Shown here: one piece after another, positions 50,501 to 58,814 of the stretch
Position numbering within the stretch: position 1 is the first letter of the stretch
Layout of the letters: each line of letters begins with the position of its first letter
Origin: a virus
Length of the DNA: 63,112 bases
Direction: 5' to 3' (one strand)
Virus record (IMG/VR): IMGVR_UViG_3300043446_002177
Span: 1-63,112 of that record
Notes under the pieces: model-generated
Databases searched by the model: none
The model's input: only the letters and a program-made list of their open reading frames with translations
Told to the model about the DNA's origin: nothing
Made by a program: the position numbers and the translations under genes

Positions 50501-53500
50501 GTTTTGAAGTCCTCTAAAAATAATATTTTGATTATCAGACAGAGCATAAGCAAGACCACTGCTTAACCTATTATCGTTACCTGTAGAAGATAGACCTACT
50601 TGTAGTACTTCTAAACCACCAAACACTGTACCACCAGATGTATATGTGGTAAACGTTGTACTGTCGACAGCAGTTGCCAATGTGGCATCGGTATATAACT
50701 GAACAGTTGTTGTACCGTTGACTTTAATATAATATAAGCCATCAACTTGTGTCATACCACCGACGCCGCTGATGTTAATCAAATGTCCGCTTTGATAATG
50801 ATGTGCTTCTGTAAATGTTACCTGTGCAGGACTTGCTTTACTGATAGCACTTACACTATAAGTAATCTTTTCATAGAGCGTACCACCTTCGTAGGCAGTA
50901 CCTGATCCAGTTCCAACACCGCTGGCTGTAAATCTAGTGCCTGGATTACTGTTAGCAGCACCTACTAGTGTAAAGTTAGTAGTGCCAGCCGATAAAATAA
51001 TGTATTCTCTACCTACTACAAAACTACCAGCAGTTACTCCAGTATAGGCACTGGGTGCAGTAAATGTACCAGTGTATCCACTTGTATCTAAAGGTGTGCT
51101 GAATACGCCTGTGCTTGAATTATAATTTGTGTATATTTCAGCAGTATTGTATGTTAATGGTTTAACATAGTACTTACTGCCATTAAATGCAGCACTGCTA
51201 CCGTTCCAGAATACACCGGTCATTCTAATTCTATCACCAGCATAGAATTTTATACTACCAAAAATGTAACCACCAGATGTATATGTACCATATAATGAAC
51301 TGTCAACTGGACTGTTTAATGATGCATCTGCATACAGACCAAACGTAGTAGTTGAATAGCCGGTAACTTTGACATAGAATGTTGCATTGTTAATTTGAGT
51401 CATGCCGCCAACATCAGATATATTGATAATATCTCTATCAACAAATCCGTGAGCAGAAGAAGTAGTTATGACACATGGAAATGCCTTGGTGGCTCCTGTT
51501 ATAGTAAGCGGTACAGTAGCAGTCATTGGTCCTCCGCCACTATTTGTACCGACAGTAAATGCAGTTGTACTATTTTTTACTGTGCTAATACTAAATTGTG
51601 TTGCAGTAAATCCGCTCATTACATAATAAGTAGTTCCTATAACAATGTTGCTACCAGTTAATGTAGTGCCAGCAAATACAATAGGCATACCAGCATATAA
51701 TGTTGATGTGCTAGCTACTGTGATTAAATTACTACCTGTTGCTGTAACACTTAGTGAATTAAAAAATCCGCTGCTGCCTAATGTAACAACAGCAGTAGAG
51801 GCCTTACTCATACCAGTTACGCGATACTCGTATTGGCTTTGATTGATACCAGTTCGCTGTGCAGTGGTAACTTCATAACGAGCAATAGTACCGTTACCGT
51901 GATCAACTTCCATTTCACTTACACGGTCTGGAATAAAGCTATATCTCTTAATGTAAAGTATTAAATCTGCCGATTTACTTGTATTACTGTAATCTCCGTA
52001 TCTATAGACTTTGGCAGTCTGTGTCATATTGTTAAACAGTGTAACAGCATCTGGAAGTTCAGTTGGATCTGAGCCGTCCGCTTTTAAACCATATATACCG
52101 TTGGCATTAGAACCTGCAACACTTCGGACCTGGCCGCCTTTGCTGGCATAATATGCTGTATAGCAGTAGTAGGTAAATGTTGAAACTTGTTCTGTTAGAC
52201 CAGCATTGTGCGCTACAATACCGTAACCTAAATCGTTAACCTGAGTGTAATCGTTGGCCAACATGCTACGATTGCCTGGAGTTTCTAAAATAATATCTAA
52301 ATTACCGCCACTCCACGGTGTACTTGGATTTAGGTTTAAGGTAGCTATGCCAGAAATAGAATTCCAACTGGCAACGTTATCGACTTGATATCTGAAACCG
52401 TTATAGTAAAAAGAAGTAGGAGCAATAGGCCTACGTTTAGTCAGTCCTGATACTGTTAATAATAATCCTGCCCCGGCAGTTGCGGTAATTGTAGCAGTTA
52501 ATCTACCAGAGAAACCGTCAATAAACATACCGCCACCAAAGTTCTGTTGGTTCTTACTGCCCATGAAAGATGCACTTTCTTGTACATATGGACTCTTGCT
52601 ACCAATTGAACCACTTGGATCTAACACACACATGAATCCGCCGTGTCCTTGACCAGTGATATTACTGATACGAACTGCATCATTAAACATGAATGCATCT
52701 AAATCTTTGTTATTCTTTGGCGGGTTGTAAGCTGGATCAAATGCAAATGCTACAGTTCCAACTAGGTTGGCTACAAGAGTTGGTGTTGGAGTTTCGGTCG
52801 TTATTGTAGTATTAATAACTTGATTAACAGTTCCACGCTTAGGTGGTGTTGTTAGTGCTGTTAATAGAGTATTGGTAATAACTTTTTGTGCTACAGTATT
52901 AATATAGTTAATACCTGCAATACACTGTACGCTATTAACTATACTACTGCTATTGTAAAAAGATAATGCAGCATTGACTACAGCAGCTTTGCCCCCAGTT
53001 TTTAAGTCGCTTATAATTGCATCTACAATAATACCTGTGTCTCGCAACGATTTAGATTGATTAAAAACATAAGAAGGATAAGTTGCAATAATATATGCTA
53101 ATACTTCAGCTTTGATAAACTCTTTGTTTTGTTCAATTAACTTAGCTGCATTTACATAGCTGCCAGCATTAGAATAACTAGTGCCAACGTTCATTGTAGT
53201 AGCAGGATTCTTTAGATAATGATAGCCATATTCTGGAGAGTCGTAAGGGCCAAAGGCACTGATTAGATTGCTTAGACCATTTGTAATAACACTACTAACA
53301 GCAGTGAGTAAAGAACTGGCTTTAGTCTTTGCTGTACTTTCAGTAAATCCTGGATTAATTCTAGCAGTACCAGAACCTGAACCAGTACCAGTAGCAGTAA
53401 AGCTAACACCAATAGTGTTAGAAGCAGCACCAATTGCAGTAAAACTTGTAGTACCAACAAATGTAATTGTATAGCGTTGTCCAACAACAAAACTACCTGC

Positions 53501-56188
53501 ACTAGTTGTACTTTGAGTAACAGTAGCTTGTAGTGGTGTGTAAGCAGCACCAGATAGGATATAGTTGTAAACTATGTCATTTAATTTTGTAATAGCAGCA
53601 CTGGTCTGTGCCTCCTGTCCAGATATTTTACTAACTACACCGTTATAGTATAATGAAGCAGCATAATAGCTCTTAGCATTACCACCGTATTTAATATCAT
53701 TAATTAGTGCATCAATGATGTAACCAACGTCTCGAGCACACTTAGTTGAGTTATATGTAAAGCCAGTAGTAAACGGAGCAATGTTTCCGGATACCTGAGC
53801 AGCAATCCATGCAATAATTTCTTTTTGTAAAAATGCTTTATCAGCAGTTAGTGCAGCAATGGTATAAGGATTTGAAGTTGTTTTTAATTCTAGGCCGTCA
53901 AAGTTATTGTCTCTGTAGAAGTAAGTTTGAATCCATGGGCTTTGGCTAGCACGGTCTCGAGGTCTGACAATACATCTGCGAAAATCGTTGCCTCTGATAG
54001 TTACGTTAGCTGGAACCCTAATAGGATAATCTTCATAGTAGACACCAGACTCAACGTGAATGGTAACTTGAATAGCGTTGTTTGCTTCGGCAAATTCTAG
54101 TTCTTCGTTGACGTCAAAATTTTGAGGAGTTAGTAAATTAATTAGAATAGTATCGTTAGTGGCACCATTACTGTAACTGGTAATTTTGCCTACAGCGCCT
54201 GTTCTAAGACCTCTAATTAATTTTCCGGGAATAATATCAACATTACCAGCCTGTCCTTGATCTACAAACCCTGCACTACCGTTACTTACAAGAACTTGTA
54301 TTTGACCTGTACCGTAATCAATTGCAGGAGCAGCACTAGTTCCGTTTTGTACAATGTTAATCACAATATCAAAGTTAGTGGCCACAAGACTGGTCATTAA
54401 TCCGCTAACTACAGCCGGATCTGTTTGTCTAGTATAAACGCTTTGATAACTTACCACAGGATTAACTTTGTTTAACACACGATCTGCTAGATACTTGGCA
54501 TAAACAATACCGGCTACAGTTTCTAATTGCTGTGTACCGCTGGCAATTTTTGCACTGGCATTTTTGTAATAGCTCTTACCAGCATTTACACTTTGCCAGT
54601 TACCATTAACTAAGGTGTCAATAATAATAGCATCAATAATTAGACCGACGTCTCTAGAGCATGTTTCTGCATTATAATTTAAATCTGGGTAGGTTGCGTT
54701 GATATACCCAATTGTTTCTGCTCTAATATACTCTCTGTTAAGATTTAACAGTGTTTGAACAGCAGTATATCCAGTACCACCTGTAAATGTGACACTGGTA
54801 GTTTGACTAGTGTACTTTACATTGCTTAATGTATAGGTAATTTTTTGTCTATAAGGACCTGGTTCTAGTGCATTTAGATCTAATATTTGTTCTGCTTTAT
54901 AACATGCAGCCCCAACGGTTGCATAGGCGTAAGCATAGGCGCTGCCTTCCTTTCCTGGAGGTGTATTTGTTTGATTGTCGTCACCGCTATTGGCAACAAA
55001 CAAGTTTACCTGACTAGCAAAGCTACTGTTATCAACATAATATTTGGTCGCTGCCTGCAAATCATCATCACCGTTTGGGGTTCCTGAACCAGCTAATGCA
55101 CCGGGATGGTCGTTTAAAATTAATGGACCAGTCATAGTATCGCCTTGACGACGTACTACACTCTTACGTGGAAGTGCTTCGTTGCTAAGATAATTACCTG
55201 CTAAATTGGTATTTAGATAAGCATCGGTTAGTGTTTGTGTTCCTGTACCACCTGCTGGGAATATTTTGTTAGTTCCGGCTTTTGCATCGTTAGATGTGTA
55301 ATGCATACTAACATAATTTGCATCTACATATTTTAAATGATAAACAGGTTGTACTACACCAGTACCGGTACCAGCACCGGTAGCACTAAACACAGTGCCT
55401 ACAGAATTTTCGTTAGCACCAATAAGAGTAAAGTCTGTAGTACCTAATGAGTAAATCTTATAAGATCTGCCAACAGTTAATGATCCTGCTACTTTAGTTT
55501 CTTCTAAGTTAGTAGCATTAGTACCAGTGGAATTGTATGTAAATGCAATACCGTCGGAGCCACTATCAAAACCGTGACCTGGTAAATTTGCATTATTATT
55601 TCCACTGTAGCCTACAATGGTTCTTGTATACTGGGCCTGACTCGATGGCTCGTCTCGAACACGCAATTGGCCACTGGTTCCAGAACCGCCAGTACTTTGA
55701 ATATATCTACGGTCAGCATAGCCTTTAGTGATTACTAAGTCGTCGATTGTAGCAGTAACACCGGTTGGTCCCCATACTGCATTAAATGTTGAAACAGCAC
55801 TAGCACTAGGCTCTGCAATTTTAGCAATAGGTAATGTGTTAGCATTCAACGGTGCGCCGAGACTAGGTCTAGGATCTGAGCTAAGACTACTAGAAGTATT
55901 GTTAATAACAACTTGTGTTTCACTGGTATTATCGATAGTAATACCAGATCCAGCAACTAGATTTTTAGCTAAAACACTATCTCCCGCTGCATTAACTACA
56001 AAGATTTGATTTGGATCGTAGGTGTTAGGAAAATCATCTAAATTAGTACTTTTAATTAGATCTTCACCAGCACCAAATACTGCATAAAGATCTCTAAAAT
56101 TTTCGTTTACTTTTCTAAATGCTTCGCGAATACTATCGCCTGTACCGTCGTTACCGGTTACCCCAATTTCAATATTTTGTCTTGCCAT
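47591..56188 (-). CDS. Giant tail fibre / adhesin (2865 residues)
   Basis: The longest gene in the window. The N-terminal attachment module is IEIGVTGNDGTGDSIREAFR then KVNENFRDLY. A helical domain occurs three times (CSRDVGLIIDAIIID, CARDVGYIIDALIND, LRDTGIIVDAIISD). A 45-residue beta module occurs three times (VGRSYKIYSLGTTDFTLIGA, VGQRYTITFVGTTSFTAIGA, VGREYIILSAGTTNFTLVGA). A VGGMTQ domain occurs twice. A pectate-lyase-like segment (VRVPANVTIRGNDF-type) suggests a beta-helix. The C-terminus, DLAEWYSSDQEYKPGTVLIF to EIAVGRV, is a conserved end of phage fibres. It should contact the host surface. Confidence 0.8.
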   Translation of the reverse strand: MARQNIEIGVTGNDGTGDSIREAFRKVNENFRDLYAVFGAGEDLIKSTNLDDFPNTYDPNQIFVVNAAGDSVLAKNLVAGSGITIDNTSETQVVINNTSSSLSSDPRPSLGAPLNANTLPIAKIAEPSASAVSTFNAVWGPTGVTATIDDLVITKGYADRRYIQSTGGSGTSGQLRVRDEPSSQAQYTRTIVGYSGNNNANLPGHGFDSGSDGIAFTYNSTGTNATNLEETKVAGSLTVGRSYKIYSLGTTDFTLIGANENSVGTVFSATGAGTGTGVVQPVYHLKYVDANYVSMHYTSNDAKAGTNKIFPAGGTGTQTLTDAYLNTNLAGNYLSNEALPRKSVVRRQGDTMTGPLILNDHPGALAGSGTPNGDDDLQAATKYYVDNSSFASQVNLFVANSGDDNQTNTPPGKEGSAYAYAYATVGAACYKAEQILDLNALEPGPYRQKITYTLSNVKYTSQTTSVTFTGGTGYTAVQTLLNLNREYIRAETIGYINATYPDLNYNAETCSRDVGLIIDAIIIDTLVNGNWQSVNAGKSYYKNASAKIASGTQQLETVAGIVYAKYLADRVLNKVNPVVSYQSVYTRQTDPAVVSGLMTSLVATNFDIVINIVQNGTSAAPAIDYGTGQIQVLVSNGSAGFVDQGQAGNVDIIPGKLIRGLRTGAVGKITSYSNGATNDTILINLLTPQNFDVNEELEFAEANNAIQVTIHVESGVYYEDYPIRVPANVTIRGNDFRRCIVRPRDRASQSPWIQTYFYRDNNFDGLELKTTSNPYTIAALTADKAFLQKEIIAWIAAQVSGNIAPFTTGFTYNSTKCARDVGYIIDALINDIKYGGNAKSYYAASLYYNGVVSKISGQEAQTSAAITKLNDIVYNYILSGAAYTPLQATVTQSTTSAGSFVVGQRYTITFVGTTSFTAIGAASNTIGVSFTATGTGSGSGTARINPGFTESTAKTKASSLLTAVSSVITNGLSNLISAFGPYDSPEYGYHYLKNPATTMNVGTSYSNAGSYVNAAKLIEQNKEFIKAEVLAYIIATYPSYVFNQSKSLRDTGIIVDAIISDLKTGGKAAVVNAALSFYNSSSIVNSVQCIAGINYINTVAQKVITNTLLTALTTPPKRGTVNQVINTTITTETPTPTLVANLVGTVAFAFDPAYNPPKNNKDLDAFMFNDAVRISNITGQGHGGFMCVLDPSGSIGSKSPYVQESASFMGSKNQQNFGGGMFIDGFSGRLTATITATAGAGLLLTVSGLTKRRPIAPTSFYYNGFRYQVDNVASWNSISGIATLNLNPSTPWSGGNLDIILETPGNRSMLANDYTQVNDLGYGIVAHNAGLTEQVSTFTYYCYTAYYASKGGQVRSVAGSNANGIYGLKADGSDPTELPDAVTLFNNMTQTAKVYRYGDYSNTSKSADLILYIKRYSFIPDRVSEMEVDHGNGTIARYEVTTAQRTGINQSQYEYRVTGMSKASTAVVTLGSSGFFNSLSVTATGSNLITVASTSTLYAGMPIVFAGTTLTGSNIVIGTTYYVMSGFTATQFSISTVKNSTTAFTVGTNSGGGPMTATVPLTITGATKAFPCVITTSSAHGFVDRDIINISDVGGMTQINNATFYVKVTGYSTTTFGLYADASLNSPVDSSLYGTYTSGGYIFGSIKFYAGDRIRMTGVFWNGSSAAFNGSKYYVKPLTYNTAEIYTNYNSSTGVFSTPLDTSGYTGTFTAPSAYTGVTAGSFVVGREYIILSAGTTNFTLVGAANSNPGTRFTASGVGTGSGTAYEGGTLYEKITYSVSAISKASPAQVTFTEAHHYQSGHLINISGVGGMTQVDGLYYIKVNGTTTVQLYTDATLATAVDSTTFTTYTSGGTVFGGLEVLQVGLSSTGNDNRLSSGLAYALSDNQNIIFRGLQNFRFSGIENVNPTRPSTALEYDLTGTTYRLISYGNSTSEGSLMPSNQAILTADTSFNYLKPTTFNSKLSTVDPVAGGSKTMGATIGDTRIAIYDFDGTTLQSTRDLFNSGILLFSWAGKIHKILSYTAVNGVIPAYITIADVSDNNNYSQTASGIAAAFPSNTSLTLRAGLPSGSSGAITIKISTCRATGHDFLDIGTGGFNTSNYPSTIYGNPALSADQTKEVVETNKGRVFYVTTDQNGIFRVGKFFKVDQGTGTVTFSASIALSNLDGLGFKQGVTVNEFSTDDTFTANATEKVAVERATRAYIDKRLGLDHNGGQVPVPNRIGPGYLPLTGTLGMTGNLQMGGYQVKNLANPTDNLDAANKAYVDFQSGRYNQFSEMQDVATLAPVQADVVVYTGGIDSSVVSATIAGDISPTLTSTNTGTLDAAIVGTTQAFVSSGIIITDTSTNINAWPAIGFFQIDDEIFSYTSRAVNAPSSGKVTFQGIVRARFTTSADSTIAGSLHSINAVVIGLNNAQLNLQIVAGTIVNADVNASAAIAQSKLALLDATAAATAGAATKGIASFDSATFSAASGFVSVKAGGITKAQIENVGNGAVLGNISGSASAPQEVTVQNVLKQGTYNEFNASAVLGVPYSYTFTKGASFGASSFGIRQISTSGAASSIVSTDASGNIDVNSLKIGGNTAVSISGTTIKFTTPGGVEVISAVGSAEATTPVTLKGQFTLGPSSSLAASTATDATNATNVYVSGTPRTADTAATANTLAVRDASGNLTAVTFSGNLSGNATSANTATSATTATDATNASNLYVGVTARAASTTAQANTIAARDAAGDLYAVLFQGTATQARFADLAEWYSSDQEYKPGTVLIFGGSAEVTTTNIFGDTRLAGVVTTNPGFIMNSELSGTRSCVALQGRVPCKVVGRVKKGDMLTTAGIVGHAAKAIDPKIGTIIGKALEDKDYTEAGIIEIAVGRV

Positions 56189-56190
56189 TC

Positions 56191-56544
56191 TTATACCTCT
56201 AAGTGATCAAAGTAGTCATCTGCTACTGAAAAACTACTACCGCAACCGCAGGTTGTTTCTGCATTAGGATTTTTAATTGTAAAACTACTGCCCATTAGGT
56301 CGTCTTTATAGTCTATTTCTGCGCCTTGTAAATACTGCATACTCATAGCATCTACTAGCACACGACTGTTGCCTATGGGGATTTCAAAGTCGTCTTCGTT
56401 TTTTTCTTCTTCAAAAGTAAATCCATAACTCATTCCACTACATCCGCCACCTTGAACAAAAGTTCTTAAACAGAGTTTGGGGTTATTTTCTTCAGCTAGA
56501 AGATCTAATATCTTTTCTTTAGCTGATTCGGAGATAGTTAACAT
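56191..56544 (-). CDS. erpA: A-type iron-sulfur carrier (ErpA/IscA-like)
   Basis: 117 residues. The three conserved Cys are present: [13 protein letters not shown] and TTCGCGSSF. Together with [20 protein letters not shown] and [19 protein letters not shown] they match ErpA/HesB proteins full length. These carry Fe-S clusters to target enzymes. A phage copy may keep host photosynthetic or respiratory Fe-S enzymes, or the phage's own, working. AAAGGA precedes the ATG and a GTAAATA late box lies at 56564-56570. Confidence 0.92.
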   Translation of the reverse strand: MLTISESAKEKILDLLAEENNPKLCLRTFVQGGGCSGMSYGFTFEEEKNEDDFEIPIGNSRVLVDAMSMQYLQGAEIDYKDDLMGSSFTIKNPNAETTCGCGSSFSVADDYFDHLEV

Positions 56545-56563
56545 AGAAATCCTTTTAATAAGG

Positions 56564-56570
56564 TATTTAC
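56564..56570 (-). promoter_or_regulatory. T4-type late promoter box for the ErpA-like gene
   Basis: GTAAATA on the minus strand, 19 bases before the ATG at 56544, with a normal AAAGGA ribosome site between. Confidence 0.5.
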
Positions 56571-56592
56571 CTAAAGATTTTATAACCTTAAT

Positions 56593-56599
56593 GTAAATA
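56593..56599 (+). promoter_or_regulatory. Late promoter box five bases from an ATG
   Basis: GTAAATA on the plus strand, then five bases and the ATG at 56605. No ribosome site can fit, so the transcript should be leaderless or start at the second ATG (56611). Confidence 0.5.
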
Positions 56600-56604
56600 G
56601 TTTT

Positions 56605-56892
56605 ATGTATATGGGTTACGAAACTATCAAGACAGTCTATACTAGACCTAGTAAACTAGGACGTACTCACGAATATGTTAGAGAACAAACGGTAGTTTTG
56701 TTTAGATGTGATAATTGCGGAGAAGCATTTAGCAGACCTAAAGGATCAATGAGTCCAAAGAGATTAAGTAACAATTATTTTCACTGCTGTTCTCACTGCA
56801 ATCCTAAAAAATTTGCCCAAAAAAAAGGCGCCGAGCGGCGCACTATTTGGGATAAAACTGTTAACAGCGATTTAGATATCAGCCGACTCTAG
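56605..56892 (+). CDS. Small zinc-finger protein
   Basis: 95 residues. A zinc site is formed by [12 protein letters not shown] and [13 protein letters not shown]. Between them is [13 protein letters not shown], basic. Similar short proteins occur in T4-like cyanophages; they resemble the metal-binding half of HNH-type endonucleases, but no nuclease motif is complete. Two ATGs (56605 and 56611) are possible starts. Its 3' end overlaps the convergent sodB-like gene by 14 bases. Confidence 0.65.
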   Translation: MYMGYETIKTVYTRPSKLGRTHEYVREQTVVLFRCDNCGEAFSRPKGSMSPKRLSNNYFHCCSHCNPKKFAQKKGAERRTIWDKTVNSDLDISRL

Positions 56893-57430
56893 ACTCAATA
56901 ACTGACCAATCTATAATACGCCAAATATTTTTAAGATATCCTTTCTTGTCTGCTTGATAATCTAATGCCCAGGCATGTTCCCACCAATCGATTAGCAATA
57001 GTATGTCCTTGCGTATTTGGTGATTTTTAATAGTTTTAATTTCACCCTTGTAACTAAGGTAAACCCAGCCACTACCTTGTATAGCCATAGCAGTTTTTTC
57101 AAACTCTTGCTTCATATTATCGAAGCTTTTGAATTTAGTTTCTATAAGCTCTAGAGTTTTGCCCGTTGGGTTATTTGTACCCACAGGTTCTTTAAATTGT
57201 GTAAAGAAAATGTCGTGTAGGAATGCGCCTGCTTCGTTAAATTCGGGATCGCCCTCGCCTTCGTTATAGCGTTCTACATAAGTTTTGTATAGTTTGCCAT
57301 AGTGATAGTTAATAGTATCTTCACTCATTACGGGATCTAGTGCATCCTTTTTGTAAGACAATTTAGTGTGCTCTAGTTTTTTACTAGAAACAGTTTCATT
57401 TAATACACTTTTTATAAAATTATATGGCAT
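56879..57430 (-). CDS. sod: Iron/manganese superoxide dismutase
   Basis: 183 residues. Metal ligands are in place: His in INYHYGKLYKTYV, His in FLHDIFF, Asp and His in DWWEHAWALDY. The usual gate His of the YGKHH motif is replaced (YGKLYK), and the Gln found at the Fe-SOD position before the second ligand is Gly (AGAFLH), as in Mn enzymes. So a Mn or cambialistic form is likelier. It starts five bases after a CTAAATA late box. It would remove superoxide late in infection. SOD genes are rare in myophages. Confidence 0.9.
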   Translation of the reverse strand: MPYNFIKSVLNETVSSKKLEHTKLSYKKDALDPVMSEDTINYHYGKLYKTYVERYNEGEGDPEFNEAGAFLHDIFFTQFKEPVGTNNPTGKTLELIETKFKSFDNMKQEFEKTAMAIQGSGWVYLSYKGEIKTIKNHQIRKDILLLIDWWEHAWALDYQADKKGYLKNIWRIIDWSVIESRVG

Positions 57431-57435
57431 GTTTA

Positions 57436-57452
57436 TATTTAGCTTATAAATA
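57436..57452. promoter_or_regulatory. Divergent late promoters between sod and the 90-residue gene
   Basis: Leftward CTAAATA (57436-57442) lies five bases before the sod ATG. Rightward TATAAATA (57445-57452), the exact T4 late consensus, lies 22 bases before the ATG at 57475 with AAGGAGG between. Confidence 0.8.
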
Positions 57453-57474
57453 ATTACCTAAGGAGGAACATATT

Positions 57475-57747
57475 ATGTTCAAAACAATTAAAGAATTTTT
57501 GTTTGGTAAATTACCCGAACAAAAAGCATCAGAGGCACCATACAAAGTTGAGGCACCTGCACCCGTAGCAGTTCCAGAGTCTATTCCAGCACCTGCTGTA
57601 GTTGAGGTCGCACCAACTTCTGCACCAGAACCAGCAGTTGAATCAAAGCCCGCTGCTACAAAAGCCAAGAAAAAACCCGCTGCCAAAAAGCCAGCGGGTG
57701 AAAAAAAGCCTCGTACGCCTCGTAAGCCTAAATCACAAAAGGCTTAA
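57475..57747 (+). CDS. Pro/Ala/Lys-rich small basic protein
   Basis: 90 residues. A short amphipathic start (MFKTIKEFLFGKLPEQ) is followed by Ala/Pro/Val-rich spacer and a Lys-rich tail (ATKAKKKPAAKKPAGEKKPR) like the tail of histone H1-type proteins. It has an ideal AAGGAGG site and an exact late promoter, so it should be abundant late in infection. DNA binding or compaction in the head is plausible. Its last 15 bases overlap uvsE. Confidence 0.6.
   Translation: MFKTIKEFLFGKLPEQKASEAPYKVEAPAPVAVPESIPAPAVVEVAPTSAPEPAVESKPAATKAKKKPAAKKPAGEKKPRTPRKPKSQKA
57670..57699 (-). terminator. Terminator for uvsE transcripts inside the opposite gene
   Basis: On the minus strand ACCCGCTG pairs with CAGCGGGT (57675-57682 with 57692-57699) and is followed by TTTTTT. 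It stops leftward transcripts after the uvsE stop while being read as Lys/Pro codons on the plus strand. Confidence 0.8.
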
Positions 57748-58776
57748 ATCTTTTGCCTGCTGATGCAAAGCAAAGCTGGCTAGGTTCTTACCTTTAGACT
57801 CGCACATAATATCGTGTGTTTCTAAAAACTGTAGAGCCCACTCATTAACTGCGGTGTTCCAATAGAAATCACTATGGGCCCGCAGTTTTTGTTTTTTGTG
57901 TCCAGACTCTAGTAGACTAGTATAGTCTGGAATTACACCAGTGTCGTGACCCACGAGATAATCTTCACGGCTGACAGAATAGTGGCAAACAGGGCGAACC
58001 CCGCGCCAAGACTGAACCACAGCTTGGACGCGAGGGTCCACGGTGGTAATGTACTCTCCCGTCTTACACCAATGATGATGAATATCGAGTACGATAGGAA
58101 CGAGATCAACCAACTTAATGCAATCATCTAACCCCCAGGCGTTTTCTTCGTTTTCGATTGTAATTGTGTTACGGGCTTCTGGACTGAGTCTCTTATAGGC
58201 GAGTCTAATACCTTCTGGACCGGCTCTACCCGAGATGTGGACGTTGATTTTAAAGTCCTGAAATTGTTTACCAAAACCCATCCAGCTGGCCATAGTTGCA
58301 TGATATTCAAATTCCTCAATAGATCGGTTTACAATATCAGGGTCAGCAGATGCCAACACGCAAAACTGACCAGGATGGAAACTAAGGCGAACACAATTCT
58401 GGCGAGCCAAATCTCCCACTGCTCTGAAATATCGCTCTGCGTAATCTCTGACATCGGGTAGTCTATAGAACCACGACCAGCTAGGCTCAGTGAACACAGG
58501 AAGGATATCGCTACTGAGTCGTACCATTCTAAGATTTTCATCTAATGCACCTACCTTTTCAACTAGCAAGCGAGTAGACTCAATGTTACCTTTCATAAGG
58601 TCCCATAGCTTTTCGGCAGCTACATCCTTGCTCTGTCTATTTAACCATGCAACGGTAGTAGTACCAGTATTATATTTTTTACAATCATCTTTGGGTTTAA
58701 TGCCATCAACTTGCCGCGGCTCGTCGATCCATTTACAAGCAAAACCAATATGCTTAGTGTGTGAAAAGTGTGTCAT
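57733..58776 (-). CDS. uvsE: UV damage endonuclease UvsE/UvdE
   Basis: UVDE cuts DNA 5' of UV dimers and starts repair. The 347-residue protein has the TIM-barrel signatures: VRLSFHPGQFCVLASAD, INVHISGRAGPE, ITIENEENAWGLDD and VPIVLDIHHHWC, whose Glu, His and Asp hold the metals, and VCHYSVSR. It covers the usual length. The ATG is five bases after a perfect -10 box. With dps and sod it completes a damage-protection set fitting sunlit water. Confidence 0.93.
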   Translation of the reverse strand: MTHFSHTKHIGFACKWIDEPRQVDGIKPKDDCKKYNTGTTTVAWLNRQSKDVAAEKLWDLMKGNIESTRLLVEKVGALDENLRMVRLSSDILPVFTEPSWSWFYRLPDVRDYAERYFRAVGDLARQNCVRLSFHPGQFCVLASADPDIVNRSIEEFEYHATMASWMGFGKQFQDFKINVHISGRAGPEGIRLAYKRLSPEARNTITIENEENAWGLDDCIKLVDLVPIVLDIHHHWCKTGEYITTVDPRVQAVVQSWRGVRPVCHYSVSREDYLVGHDTGVIPDYTSLLESGHKKQKLRAHSDFYWNTAVNEWALQFLETHDIMCESKGKNLASFALHQQAKDLSLL

Positions 58777-58781
58777 AGTTT

Positions 58782-58810
58782 ATTATAACAGGTCTTATAG
58801 ACCGTGTCAA
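58782..58810 (-). promoter_or_regulatory. Consensus promoter five bases from uvsE
   Basis: TTGACA (58805-58810), 17 bases, TATAAT (58782-58787) on the minus strand, then five bases to the uvsE ATG. A short inverted repeat (GGTCT/AGACC) fills the spacer, a possible operator. Confidence 0.88.
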
Positions 58811-58814
58811 TGAG

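Noticed and set aside
53272-53550. Leu/Val-rich minus-strand frame inside the giant fibre gene
   Set aside because: It is a +1 shadow of the repeat-rich fibre sequence; hydrophobic content follows from the repeat codons.
56605-56892. HNH homing endonuclease
   Set aside because: The Cys pairs fit a zinc site but the catalytic H-N-H residues are not present.
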